This document shows positions 9,006 through 14,506 of a DNA stretch of 14,506 nucleotides, in pieces. The position numbers and the translations under genes were made by a program. The notes under the pieces were generated by a model. It saw only the letters and a list, made by a program, of their open reading frames with translations. It did not search any database and was not told where the DNA came from. The stretch covers positions 1-14,506 of the forward strand of contig CAYXUH010000038.1 in the NCBI GenBank assembly GCA_964468685.1, written 5' to 3'. The DNA comes from UBA6078 sp964468685 (GTDB lineage: Bacteria > Desulfobacterota > Syntrophia > Syntrophales > UBA2210). Numbering within the stretch: the stretch's first letter is position 1; each line of letters begins with the position of its first letter.

Positions 9006-9728
9006 ATGATAGGGAGAAATATAGTCGTTATAGGGTCATGTGTTGCGGGGCTTCTTTTGGGGGGCGTTACCTCCGGGACATTCCCGAGAGACGCCACCGC
9101 CGCACCCCGCACAAAAACCGCCACCTTTGCGCTCGGCTGATTCTGGGGAGTGGATGCCCAGTTCGGGAGCATCGAAGGCGTCACGCGGACCCGTGTCGGA
9201 TACACGGGGGGAACAAAAAGAAATCCCACCTACCGCAATCTCGGGGACCATACCGAGGCGGTCCGGATCGAATTTGACCCGGGAAAGGTCCGCTACAGCG
9301 AACTGGCAGATCTCTTCTGGAGCAGTCACGATCCCGGAAGCAAGCCCGGATCACGGCAGTACATGGCCGCCGTTTTTTATCATACCGAAGATCAGAAGCG
9401 GTTGATCCTGGAGGCGCGAGACCGCTCTTTGTCGGATACAAAAGGGAATATTTTCACGCAAATTCTCCCGGCCTCAGAATTCTATCCGGCGGAGGAGTAC
9501 CATCAGAAGTACTCCCTGCAAAAAGAGCGAACCATGATGAAGGTGCTGAGCGAAGCATATCCTGACAGGCAGGCACTATTTGACTCTCCGGCTGCGGCGC
9601 GCCTGAACAGCTATTTTGCCCGCCACATCACGATTGAAGAACTCAGGGAAGCGCTGTCCAATCTCGATGATCTCCCTCCGGGGGCACGTGAAAAGCTCCT
9701 GGACAGTGTGTCGAGTCTTGAAAACTAG
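9006..9728 (+). CDS. msrA: Selenocysteine-containing, probably exported methionine-S-sulfoxide reductase (MsrA)
   Basis: Reduces methionine-S-sulfoxide, free or in proteins, back to methionine. The reading frame runs through an in-frame TGA at codon 45 (9138-9140), exactly where the family has the nucleophilic cysteine: GCFWG reads G-U-FWG at 44-48. MsrA homology continues on both sides in the same frame: ATFALG before it, then VDAQFGSIEGV, YTGG at 66-69, the catalytic-site E84 in GDHTEAV, conserved Y119 in RQYMAAVFYH, and AEEYHQKY at 162-169. The full product is 240 residues. Residues 1-33 form a signal peptide (Arg4, hydrophobic 6-21, likely cleavage after an A-T-A), so the enzyme is probably periplasmic. 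No cysteine follows the U, so there is no resolving cysteine. The start is supported by GGGAGGG 5 bases before the ATG. A caller that treats TGA as stop would begin at the GTG at 9150 and lose the active site. Confidence 0.9.
9138..9140 (+). other. Selenocysteine codon (recoded TGA)
   Basis: This TGA occupies the catalytic cysteine codon of MsrA and is flanked in frame by conserved sequence on both sides. A random nonsense mutation would be unlikely to fall exactly on the one residue most often replaced by selenocysteine in this family, with a SECIS-like hairpin at the right distance. Decoding needs selA, selB, selC and selD, none of which is in this window. Confidence 0.88.
9153..9173 (+). 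promoter_or_regulatory. Candidate bacterial SECIS hairpin
   Basis: GATGC (9153-9157) pairs with GCATC (9169-9173), and CC (9158-9159) with GG (9166-9167). A9168 is bulged and the loop is AGTTCG (9160-9165). The loop starts 19 bases after the TGA and has a G in its first two positions. Bacterial SECIS elements are described as a short stem-loop inside the coding region just downstream of the TGA with a G near the start of the apical loop, so this fits. A competing helix, CTGGG (9143-9147) with CCCAG (9157-9161), shares the CCC. Confidence 0.7.
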
Positions 9729-9811
9729 CTACAGCAATAATCGTGGAGTGGCAGGCTCAGTGACCTCGAAGCTCACAGGCTGAGAATTACCCTGCTCTTT
9801 CTGGCGGACAG

Positions 9812-9840
9812 GAGCCCGCTTTCAAACCGTGGCCTTTTTC
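9812..9840 (+). terminator. Candidate intrinsic terminator after msrA
   Basis: GCCCG (9814-9818) pairs with CG (9828-9829) plus GGC (9831-9833), with a bulged T9830 and a nine-base loop. It is followed directly by CTTTTTCCTTTT. It lies about 85 bases after the msrA stop. A second hairpin at 9756-9784 (CTCAG/CTGAG outer stem) has no T-run. Confidence 0.4.
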
Positions 9841-9843
9841 CTT

Positions 9844-9872
9844 TTGACTTTCCCCTTTTTTTATCCTAGGGT
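9844..9872 (+). promoter_or_regulatory. Candidate sigma-70 promoter for the PilZ gene
   Basis: TTGACT (9844-9849, 5/6 to consensus) is followed after 17 bases by TAGGGT (9867-9872), which keeps the TA and final T of the -10 box. The predicted start near 9879 gives a leader of about 137 bases containing all the hairpins at 9888-9999. Confidence 0.5.
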
Positions 9873-9887
9873 ACAACAAACTCGGTC

Positions 9888-9999
9888 GTAACGGGAACAT
9901 ACCGGATATCTACCCGATAGATCGGGATAAATCCCGTAACTGCTAAACCGTGGACAGTGGTGTCCATATAGAGGGGAGTTCGGCGAGAGCCGCCAGCAG
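9888..9999 (+). promoter_or_regulatory. Candidate structured 5' leader of the PilZ gene
   Basis: Upstream part: ACGGGA (9891-9896) can pair with TCCCGT (9932-9937), extended by GT/AC across one mismatch. The same TCCCG can instead pair with CGGGA (9923-9927), and CCCGA (9913-9917) can pair with TCGGG (9922-9926), so these helices compete. Downstream part: CTGCT (9940-9944) pairs with AGCAG (9995-9999), enclosing a six-base-pair hairpin TGGACA/TGTCCA (9951-9966, loop GTGG) and CGGC/GCCG (9981-9992) closed by a GAGA (GNRA) tetraloop. Together they would make a three-way junction ending just before the ribosome site. It does not match the c-di-GMP-I riboswitch core I know. Structure and function are inference. 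Confidence 0.35.
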
Positions 10000-10015
10000 A
10001 AGGTAAGGAAGTATT

Positions 10016-10573
10016 ATGGGAACACCAGAGGACCGCTTGGGCAAGGTACGCATAATTTCAAGGCTGTACGAACTTATCAATTCCCTTAATGAAGAACAGC
10101 AGACATCTCTCATAAAACAGCTTTTCCAGGGTGAGTTGCCAAAGTATATTTTCAAGATGATTATCGACATGCCCGACGCTCAGCAGTTGATGATTATCGA
10201 TCAATTGGAGGTGATGATAGAGGGAGAGCGCCTCTGGGATGAAGAAAATGTAAACGTTCTCGACATCGATACACGACGGGGAACAAGAACACCCTGCGTT
10301 ATCCTGGTTGACTTTTCAACGGAAGACCTCTCCGCTCAGGAATTTATCCACGATATCAGTATCGACGGGGCCTTTATAAAGACCGGCCACTCTCTCGTGC
10401 TGGGCCAGGAGGTTGCCCTTTCCTTCTCGGTTCCCAATTTTGAAAAATCATTTGATCTGGCGGGAAAAGTCGTGCGGTCCAACGGCGAGGGGATAGGGGT
10501 TCAGTTCACGAATCTGAGTAAAAAGCAACAAAGCATAATGAAATCCTTTATCAAAAGTATGGATAAGGCCTAA
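10016..10573 (+). CDS. PilZ-domain c-di-GMP-binding protein
   Basis: A 185-residue cytoplasmic protein with a C-terminal PilZ domain at about 83-180. Both ligand-binding signatures are intact: R87 and R91 in RRGTR (RxxxR) and D113, S115 and G118 in DISIDG (D/N-x-S-x-x-G). It should therefore bind cyclic di-GMP. Residues 1-80 are predicted mostly helical (EEQQTSLIKQLFQGELP and similar), with no transmembrane segment, and I cannot assign them to a family. Such proteins act as c-di-GMP receptors controlling motility, biofilm or exopolysaccharide; the target here is unknown. AAGGTAAGGA precedes the ATG at 10016. The gene appears monocistronic: it converges on the GNAT gene with only 40 bases between stops and no strong terminator there. 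Confidence 0.9.
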   Translation: MGTPEDRLGKVRIISRLYELINSLNEEQQTSLIKQLFQGELPKYIFKMIIDMPDAQQLMIIDQLEVMIEGERLWDEENVNVLDIDTRRGTRTPCVILVDFSTEDLSAQEFIHDISIDGAFIKTGHSLVLGQEVALSFSVPNFEKSFDLAGKVVRSNGEGIGVQFTNLSKKQQSIMKSFIKSMDKA

Positions 10574-10613
10574 CCCCACGCATTCCTTTCCATATGACAT
10601 CTTAAGACATCAA

Positions 10614-11111
10614 TCATTTCAAGCGTTTGATCTGAAGGGAAACGTACTTTCCCCCCTGCTGTGTCTCCTGACGACCCGCTTCCTCGAAACCGTAGTTTCG
10701 ATGAAAGAGTCGGGATATCTCATTCTTGGGCCGGAGGTTGTATTCGCACGTCATGAGCGGCACGTTTTTCTCCCCGGCAAACACCTCAAGGTCCCTGTAT
10801 AAGAGAGACGCGACCCCGTACCGCCGGCCATCGGGAACAACGACGATCCGATCGATATATACGAAGGACTCGAACCTTTTTTTGAACCAGAGAAAATTTA
10901 AGCTGTCATATTCGGCAGACGGATCAAAGACGATTAAAAATCCCACGATGTGGTGGGCGGCCTCCGCCACACGAAAATATATGGCGCGCTCATAAAGATT
11001 CTCCAGGTTACCGAGCGAAATCGATCCGACATGGGGGGTATTGGCCTGATTGAGCTCGAACAACTCCTGCAGCTCAGCGGTAGCGACATCGCGGATGTGA
11101 AGGTCTTTCAT
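10614..11111 (-). CDS. GNAT family N-acetyltransferase
   Basis: A 165-residue soluble acyltransferase of the GNAT superfamily, which moves an acetyl group from acetyl-CoA to an amine. Acetyl-CoA-binding motif A is visible as YIDRIVVVPDGRRYGVASLL at 85-104, with R96-R97-Y98-G99-V100-A101 matching R/Q-x-x-G-x-G/A. The N-x-x-S-x-x-(F)-x-x-x-x-GF motif is at 130-142 (NEISRLFHRNYGF). The substrate cannot be predicted. I chose the ATG at 11111 because MKDLHIRDV is where GNAT similarity begins; the site has no clear Shine-Dalgarno. A TTG at 11201 would add 30 residues with no family resemblance. The upstream leader is unusually long and structured, so attenuation is possible. Confidence 0.85.
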   Translation of the reverse strand: MKDLHIRDVATAELQELFELNQANTPHVGSISLGNLENLYERAIYFRVAEAAHHIVGFLIVFDPSAEYDSLNFLWFKKRFESFVYIDRIVVVPDGRRYGVASLLYRDLEVFAGEKNVPLMTCEYNLRPKNEISRLFHRNYGFEEAGRQETQQGGKYVSLQIKRLK

Positions 11112-11204
11112 GGCTGATGATATAGCGTGCTTTGAGGAATATATCAACGGGAGATGAGGTCTAATCTTCTTGACACACAGGTGCCCTCTTTTTATACCCA
11201 ACCA

Positions 11205-11362
11205 GCTAAAAAGCGGTAAAGAACCGTGTCTCTGCCTGCAAAAAGACAGGCAAACGCTGATATCACGCTGTGAAGAACCATAAAATCGAAACCAGGCACT
11301 AGACGCTATCCGGTCTGAGATGCCTGGCTTCGGGTAACGAGGGTCCTTGCGACGCTCTACCG
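11205..11362 (-). ncRNA. Candidate small RNA or attenuator leader upstream of the GNAT gene
   Basis: A promoter-like pair (11396-11369) would start a minus-strand transcript near 11362. It meets a terminator-like hairpin (11327-11282), then a second hairpin, TGCCTG (11252-11247 as read on the minus strand) with CAGGCA (11238-11233), and a small CGGT/ACCG hairpin followed by CTTTTT near 11225-11205. The arms of the first two hairpins carry the same TGCCTG and CAGGCA words, so each can also pair with the other: the two folds are mutually exclusive. The transcript would be a small RNA of about 80 or 155 bases, or a leader reading into the GNAT gene. It matches no RNA family I recognise (not 6S, SRP, tmRNA or tRNA). 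Confidence 0.35.
11282..11327 (-). terminator. Candidate intrinsic terminator
   Basis: Read on the minus strand, CCAGGCA (11327-11321) pairs with TGCCTGG (11298-11292), and AGAC (11316-11313) with GTCT (11304-11301) inside it. The stem is followed by TTTCGATTTTA. It has the shape of a rho-independent terminator, located about 35 bases after the predicted transcription start. Confidence 0.45.
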
Positions 11363-11368
11363 CATCGA

Positions 11369-11396
11369 ATTGTAAGCATCGGAATCAATATGTCAA
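11369..11396 (-). promoter_or_regulatory. Strong candidate sigma-70 promoter
   Basis: On the minus strand TTGACA (11396-11391, perfect consensus) and TACAAT (11374-11369, 5/6) are separated by 16 bases. This is the best promoter match in the window. The first start codon downstream for the GNAT gene is about 250 bases away, hence the leader or small RNA proposal. Confidence 0.55.
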
Positions 11397-11399
11397 GGG

Positions 11400-11435
11400 C
11401 CCCTCGAAAAATTATTTGTACAATCTTTCGAGGGG
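11400..11435 (-). repeat. Long perfect inverted repeat after the permease stop
   Basis: CCCCTCGAAA (11400-11409) and TTTCGAGGGG (11426-11435) form a perfect 10-base-pair stem. The 16-base spacer holds an inner ATT/AAT pairing and the palindrome TTGTACAA. It starts 7 bases after the permease stop and ends 3 bases before the -35 box of the next promoter. There is no T-run on the minus strand, so it may protect an mRNA 3' end or act as a protein site rather than as an ordinary terminator. Confidence 0.5.
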
Positions 11436-11442
11436 TGGTTTT

Positions 11443-11946
11443 CTACATCGTGTACTTCGTGCCTGAGAAGAAAAACTGCGCGAGTATCCCCGCGATAGGC
11501 GGAAAGATGAAGGTGCAGGCAAGGCGGATGAGCGTGAATCTCCAGCCCAGGATCCCCACCTCCATCGGAAGCCTGCTGACCGCCCACAGGGACCATCCCG
11601 TCAGGAACGCGACCATCGTTCCCGCGCCGGCGCCGGACTTCAGGAGCGCCGCGGCGATGGGTAGATTGACATACGGTCCCCCGGGGGAAAGCCCGCCCGC
11701 GATTGCTCCCAAAAAGATCCCTTTGAGACCCGACTCCTCACCGATCCACTTCGCCAGCACGTCGTGGGGGAGAAGGACCTGGGCCATTCCGGCAACGATA
11801 AGGGCGAAGAAGAGGAGGGGTAGTATCTCGACGGTCAGGGTGAAAGCAAGCTTCATGCCGGTTACATGCTCCCCCGCCCCCCTGTAATACGCAACCAGGA
11901 GAAGCGCGACCGCACATATCCCCATGATGATTGTCGGAATCAACAT
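11443..11946 (-). CDS. Half-size permease related to the DUF318/ArsP_1 family
   Basis: A 167-residue inner-membrane protein with about five hydrophobic segments: 2-20, 36-58, 74-102, 108-130 and 137-161. The loop GGLSPGGPYVNLPIAAAL at 84-101 occupies the position of the conserved P/G-rich loop of DUF318-type (ArsP/YraQ) permeases, which usually have about 300 residues and two such halves; this protein has one. The cysteines seen in the ArsP loop are absent. The substrate is unknown. I chose the ATG at 11946 because AAAGGAG lies 9 bases upstream; an in-frame ATG at 11973 with AGAGGA upstream would add nine residues. A promoter candidate lies about 100 bases upstream and a strong inverted repeat just past the stop, so it is probably transcribed alone. 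Family membership is moderately sure. Confidence 0.7.
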   Translation of the reverse strand: MLIPTIIMGICAVALLLVAYYRGAGEHVTGMKLAFTLTVEILPLLFFALIVAGMAQVLLPHDVLAKWIGEESGLKGIFLGAIAGGLSPGGPYVNLPIAAALLKSGAGAGTMVAFLTGWSLWAVSRLPMEVGILGWRFTLIRLACTFIFPPIAGILAQFFFSGTKYTM

Positions 11947-12343
11947 CTTTGAAATCTCCTTTCGTGCGTTCATTGGTCCTCTCCGCGTGCCGCATCGGGG
12001 TTTTTCTGGAACCGAACAGAGTGAAGGATTTTTCTGACAGGCAGTTATACCGTGATTTGAAGGATGGAGCAAACAATTGAATGACTGGCGACCGGCTTTT
12101 TCCCCGTCCCTTTGGGCTTTCACTGCCTCGTGATCAACCCGGGTTTCCCTGTTGTTGACAGCATCCAGAAGGAGTACTTTCCCCAGGTCGGCTCCCCATA
12201 CCTTATTTCAGATAGTAATCTTAAATAGATATACAGATCTATGAACCTTAAAAATTGGCAGCGGAGTTATGATATGCAATCCGTATCTGGAGAGAAGTTC
12301 AACCGTTCAAGGTTAAACCGATTGTGTACAATATCAGCTACGG
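11947..12343. other. Noncoding region between thiolase-like gene and permease
   Basis: About 400 bases. It holds the permease promoter candidate, then (12130-12228) a short plus-strand open frame starting GTG that reads INPGFPVVDSIQKEYFPQ and could be a gene remnant or part of a dispersed repeat. Next is an A/T-rich patch (12200-12245). Near the thiolase-like stop is an inverted repeat, GTTCAACC (12297-12304) with GGTTAAAC (12311-12318), one mismatch, loop GTTCAA, which could act as a weak terminator. I see no intact gene. Confidence 0.4.
12044..12072 (-). promoter_or_regulatory. Candidate promoter for the permease gene
   Basis: On the minus strand TTGCTC (12072-12067) and TATAAC (12049-12044, 5/6) are 17 bases apart. 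The -10 is good and the -35 poor (TTG only). The leader to the ATG would be about 90 bases. Confidence 0.4.
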
Positions 12344-13885
12344 TCAAAAAACGACTATGGAAGTCCCCCGGAATTCCTCAGGTCTTCCAAAGGTCACGAG
12401 GTTGTATCCAAAATCCCTGTCAAAACGAACAGTCCCTGTCTGCCCCACCAGCTCGATCTTTTCCATTTTTTCGAGATCTGCTGCAGGTGCATCGATGTGG
12501 GCCAGTGCGCGGCGGCCGTTTTTCAGACGGCCCATGACGGTCCCCCGTTCAGGGCGCCCCCCCCTGTCGTGCCGAATAACGTAGGCCTCAACCGTCAATG
12601 ATCCGAAGGCCTTTTCAACGGGTCCCGGAAGGGCCTCGGCATCGATAGCCTCCTGCATCCCCGCATCGTCCTGATCATACCATGGGCCAATAGGCGGTTC
12701 ACCACCGTAGATGCCGACGGCGTGTTTTGTCAGGTAATACCCGTTTGCCGTTATCATGGCCTTCAACCCGCGATGCGCCCGAATCCGTTCCACGACAGAG
12801 GCGATCGCGTGCATCGAGTAGTTGTTGCCGGGACCTCCGAAAAAGGAAAGCCCTCCGGTGACGGTGAGGGGGCGCGGGTCATTGTCAGAAATGCCGATCT
12901 CACGGCGGGCAATTTCCACAACACAGGGGAAACAACTGTAGAGATCAAATACATCGATTTCATCGGCGGTGAGACCCGCCTGTTCGAGGCAGTACCGCGC
13001 GGCGTCACGGATCGCGGGAGAACGGTCGAGACGCGGTCGCTGTGTGGCAAACCATATGTCATCCAAGGCAATACCGGCCAGGGGATAGACCCAGCGCGAC
13101 GAATCGATCCCCTGTTTTCGGGCCATGCCGACGGTTGTCATGACCAGCGCCGCCGACTGATCAACATTGATATTGGCATTCATCCGCTTTGTGTAGGGGT
13201 AGCCGATATATCGATTATCGACACTCGGCGTTGCTATTTCCTCGGCCATTGCTCCATCCCGGATCCAGGCATAGGGGTTGTGGGCGGCGACCCGCGCAAA
13301 GCGCTCCCAGAGTATCCCCATCTGACGGCGATGTTCTTCCGGATCATCCCCCGTTGCTGCGCGGAGGGCCGTTTCAACGAGGGGGTACATATAGGAAGGA
13401 AGAAAAAGATCGTATCTGCTTTCAATCTCGCTGACGCCCGGGCGGTTGTCTCCCTCGATCCGTTCCGGTGGCTCGCTTTCGGGCCAGTCCAGGACGATCT
13501 CCCCTTTCAATGCCCGGCGGAGCGCGTAGAATGCTTCCGCTCCGGTCATCAGAACTGCCCGGCATTCGCCCGACGCGAGCGAACGGGCCGCAGTGTTGAC
13601 CAGCACCTGGGGTGTGTTGCCTCCAACGGCGGTATAAAACTTTTCCCGGGGTGCGATGCCCAGACGCTCGGAAAGCATTCCCGGTACGTCACGGTAGGGC
13701 CACTGGAAGAGATTTACGACGTATACCCTGTCGATAAGCTCCTCCAGCCTAGGAGCGCCTGAATCACTCAGGGCCCTTCGGCTCGCTTCGACCATCAGTC
13801 CCAGCGGATCAAGGGGTTTTGCGACGTCTTTGTCCTGTCTGAACTGGGCCGCACCAACGAGGATTGGAATTTCCGATTCTTTCAT
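12344..13885 (-). CDS. Thiolase-like protein (TLP1-type, extra C-terminal domain) without the nucleophilic cysteine
   Basis: A 513-residue protein with the thiolase fold, annotated in most genomes as acetyl-CoA acetyltransferase. The thiolase core spans about 5-400. Where catalytic thiolases have the C-x-S-G acylation site, this one reads TAVGGNTPQVLVN at 85-97, with no cysteine. Later active-site regions are recognisable: DLYSCFPCVVEIA at 314-326 at the N-E-A-F-A-like loop, GGPGNNYSMHA at 350-360 with H359, and NGYYLTKHAVGIYG at 381-394 with H388. Residues about 425-513 form an additional beta-rich C-terminal domain (LTVEAYVIRHD, TVMGRL, TGTVRFDRDFG) as in the thiolase-like type 1 group. It probably binds CoA thioesters but is unlikely to be a classical thiolase. 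The ATG at 13885 is where similarity begins; upstream in-frame sequence is not family-like. No good Shine-Dalgarno is visible. Confidence 0.85.
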   Translation of the reverse strand: MKESEIPILVGAAQFRQDKDVAKPLDPLGLMVEASRRALSDSGAPRLEELIDRVYVVNLFQWPYRDVPGMLSERLGIAPREKFYTAVGGNTPQVLVNTAARSLASGECRAVLMTGAEAFYALRRALKGEIVLDWPESEPPERIEGDNRPGVSEIESRYDLFLPSYMYPLVETALRAATGDDPEEHRRQMGILWERFARVAAHNPYAWIRDGAMAEEIATPSVDNRYIGYPYTKRMNANINVDQSAALVMTTVGMARKQGIDSSRWVYPLAGIALDDIWFATQRPRLDRSPAIRDAARYCLEQAGLTADEIDVFDLYSCFPCVVEIARREIGISDNDPRPLTVTGGLSFFGGPGNNYSMHAIASVVERIRAHRGLKAMITANGYYLTKHAVGIYGGEPPIGPWYDQDDAGMQEAIDAEALPGPVEKAFGSLTVEAYVIRHDRGGRPERGTVMGRLKNGRRALAHIDAPAADLEKMEKIELVGQTGTVRFDRDFGYNLVTFGRPEEFRGTSIVVF

Positions 13886-14024
13886 ACCGTCACTGTCTGT
13901 GAAAAAAATTAACGACGCCCGGATTATTGTAAGGATCTTGAAATATCGCCGCCCTTTCGAGAGAAGCTCCGGATGTGTCGTCACCCCCGTTCGGGGCTTC
14001 ACCTGTTTCCCCTGCGATACGACC

Positions 14025-14506
14025 TCAATCAGATGTCGGTTGTATACAACGTGGGTCGTTGTTCACGGGAGAATCGACAAATTTTGAAACCGGATACGTC
14101 CTGACCCTGGTAACGCGGCCCTGCTCCAGGATCATATTCAAGTTGTCATAGTCAGTAGCCGCGGGATCGAGCCACGCCTCTATTGCCTCAGGCTTGAGAA
14201 TAACCGGCATTCGATCATGGATTGGCCGTATCGATTCACTTGCCTCCGTAGTGATGATCGTGCAGGAGTGATAAAGGGATTCATCAGTCCCTTTCCATGT
14301 CTCCCAGAGCCCCGCAAAGCCGAACAAACTGTCGGTAGCCGGGGCGCAGTACCAGGGCTGTCGGTCTTTCCATTCATAAAAGCCATCGGCCGGTATGAGG
14401 CAGCGCCTTTCCTTATAGGCTCTTTTGAAGCTCGGTTTTTCCTGGAGTGTTTCGGCACGGGCATTGATCAGCCTTGATGCCCCGGACAGGTCCTTCGCCC
14501 AGGGAG
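14025..14506 (-). CDS. SRAP (YedK/HMCES) family protein, N-terminus beyond the window edge
   Basis: A partial gene: 159 C-terminal residues are present and the frame stays open to the right edge. SRAP proteins form a thiazolidine crosslink with abasic sites in single-stranded DNA, protecting them during replication; the crosslinking Cys2 lies outside this window. Visible motifs in order are PWAKD, LINARAET (conserved N and E of the active site), RCLIPADGFYEWK, FGFAGLWETW, TIITTEAS and IHDRMPVIL with the conserved histidine, ending in EAWLDP and a short tail. There is no ATG, GTG or TTG in frame before 14327, so a caller given only this window would report a fragment starting at a TTG. The insert after FYEWK is short compared with many relatives. 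Confidence 0.92.
   Translation of the reverse strand, partial: PWAKDLSGASRLINARAETLQEKPSFKRAYKERRCLIPADGFYEWKDRQPWYCAPATDSLFGFAGLWETWKGTDESLYHSCTIITTEASESIRPIHDRMPVILKPEAIEAWLDPAATDYDNLNMILEQGRVTRVRTYPVSKFVDSPVNNDPRCIQPTSD

Noticed and set aside
9138..9140. The TGA as a simple nonsense mutation making msrA a pseudogene
   Set aside because: It sits exactly at the catalytic cysteine, the rest of the gene is intact, and a SECIS-like hairpin follows; recoding explains all three.
9040..9405. Plus-strand frame overlapping msrA in another register
   Set aside because: It lacks homology signals, while the msrA frame carries the family motifs on both sides of the TGA.
9880..10015. A c-di-GMP-I (GEMM) riboswitch ahead of the PilZ gene
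   Set aside because: The conserved core words of that class are not present, although the region is structured.
11112..11201. N-terminal extension of the GNAT protein from a TTG at 11201
   Set aside because: The added 30 residues show no GNAT similarity, and the region is better explained as leader RNA.
12722..13762. 346-codon plus-strand open frame opposite the thiolase-like gene
   Set aside because: The opposite strand holds a full recognisable thiolase-like protein; this frame has no motif and no plausible ribosome site.
13980..14000. CCCC-GAAC-GGGG hairpin as the terminator of the SRAP gene
   Set aside because: The four-pair stem is not followed by a T-run in the minus direction.
14039..14050. 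Perfect 12-base palindrome GTTGTATACAAC
   Set aside because: It lies within the SRAP coding sequence near its 3' end and matches no operator I know; probably chance.

Overview
This window looks like chromosomal DNA from an anaerobic or facultative Gram-negative bacterium. Base composition is moderately GC-rich by eye, and the gene families would fit a deltaproteobacterium (Desulfobacterota, Syntrophus-like). That placement is inference: it rests on a cobalamin methionine synthase split into two proteins, a selenocysteine-dependent enzyme, a PilZ protein and a thiolase-like protein. The window has no rRNA, tRNA, CRISPR array, insertion sequence or phage gene.

Layout. (1) 121-5238, minus strand: a tight operon read as transketolase, then a free-standing methionine-synthase activation-domain protein, then a MetH lacking that domain. 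(2) 5431-8734, minus strand: a Kef-type cation/proton antiporter with RCK domains, a two-CBS-domain protein and an exonuclease III family nuclease, probably one operon from a promoter at 8793-8821. (3) 8735-9005: intergenic region between divergent genes. (4) 9006-9728, plus strand: a methionine-S-sulfoxide reductase (MsrA) whose catalytic codon is an in-frame TGA, followed by a hairpin that fits a bacterial SECIS. It is almost certainly a selenoprotein and carries a signal peptide. (5) 9844-10573, plus strand: a promoter, a leader able to form many hairpins and a PilZ-domain c-di-GMP receptor. (6) 10614-11443, minus strand: a GNAT acetyltransferase, preceded by a promoter and a hairpin-rich leader that may be an attenuator or a small RNA. 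(7) 11443-11946, minus strand: a half-size permease with its own promoter. (8) 12344-13885, minus strand: a thiolase-like protein that lacks the nucleophilic cysteine. (9) 14025-14506, minus strand: the C-terminal part of an SRAP (YedK/HMCES) protein, cut by the window edge.

The most notable element is the Sec-MsrA. Standard gene calling would start it after the TGA and lose the active site. Two structured leaders, upstream of the PilZ and GNAT genes, are the best candidates for undescribed cis-acting or small RNAs. The methionine theme recurs (MetH with its activator, and MsrA), but the genes are on opposite strands and nothing in the sequence links their regulation.
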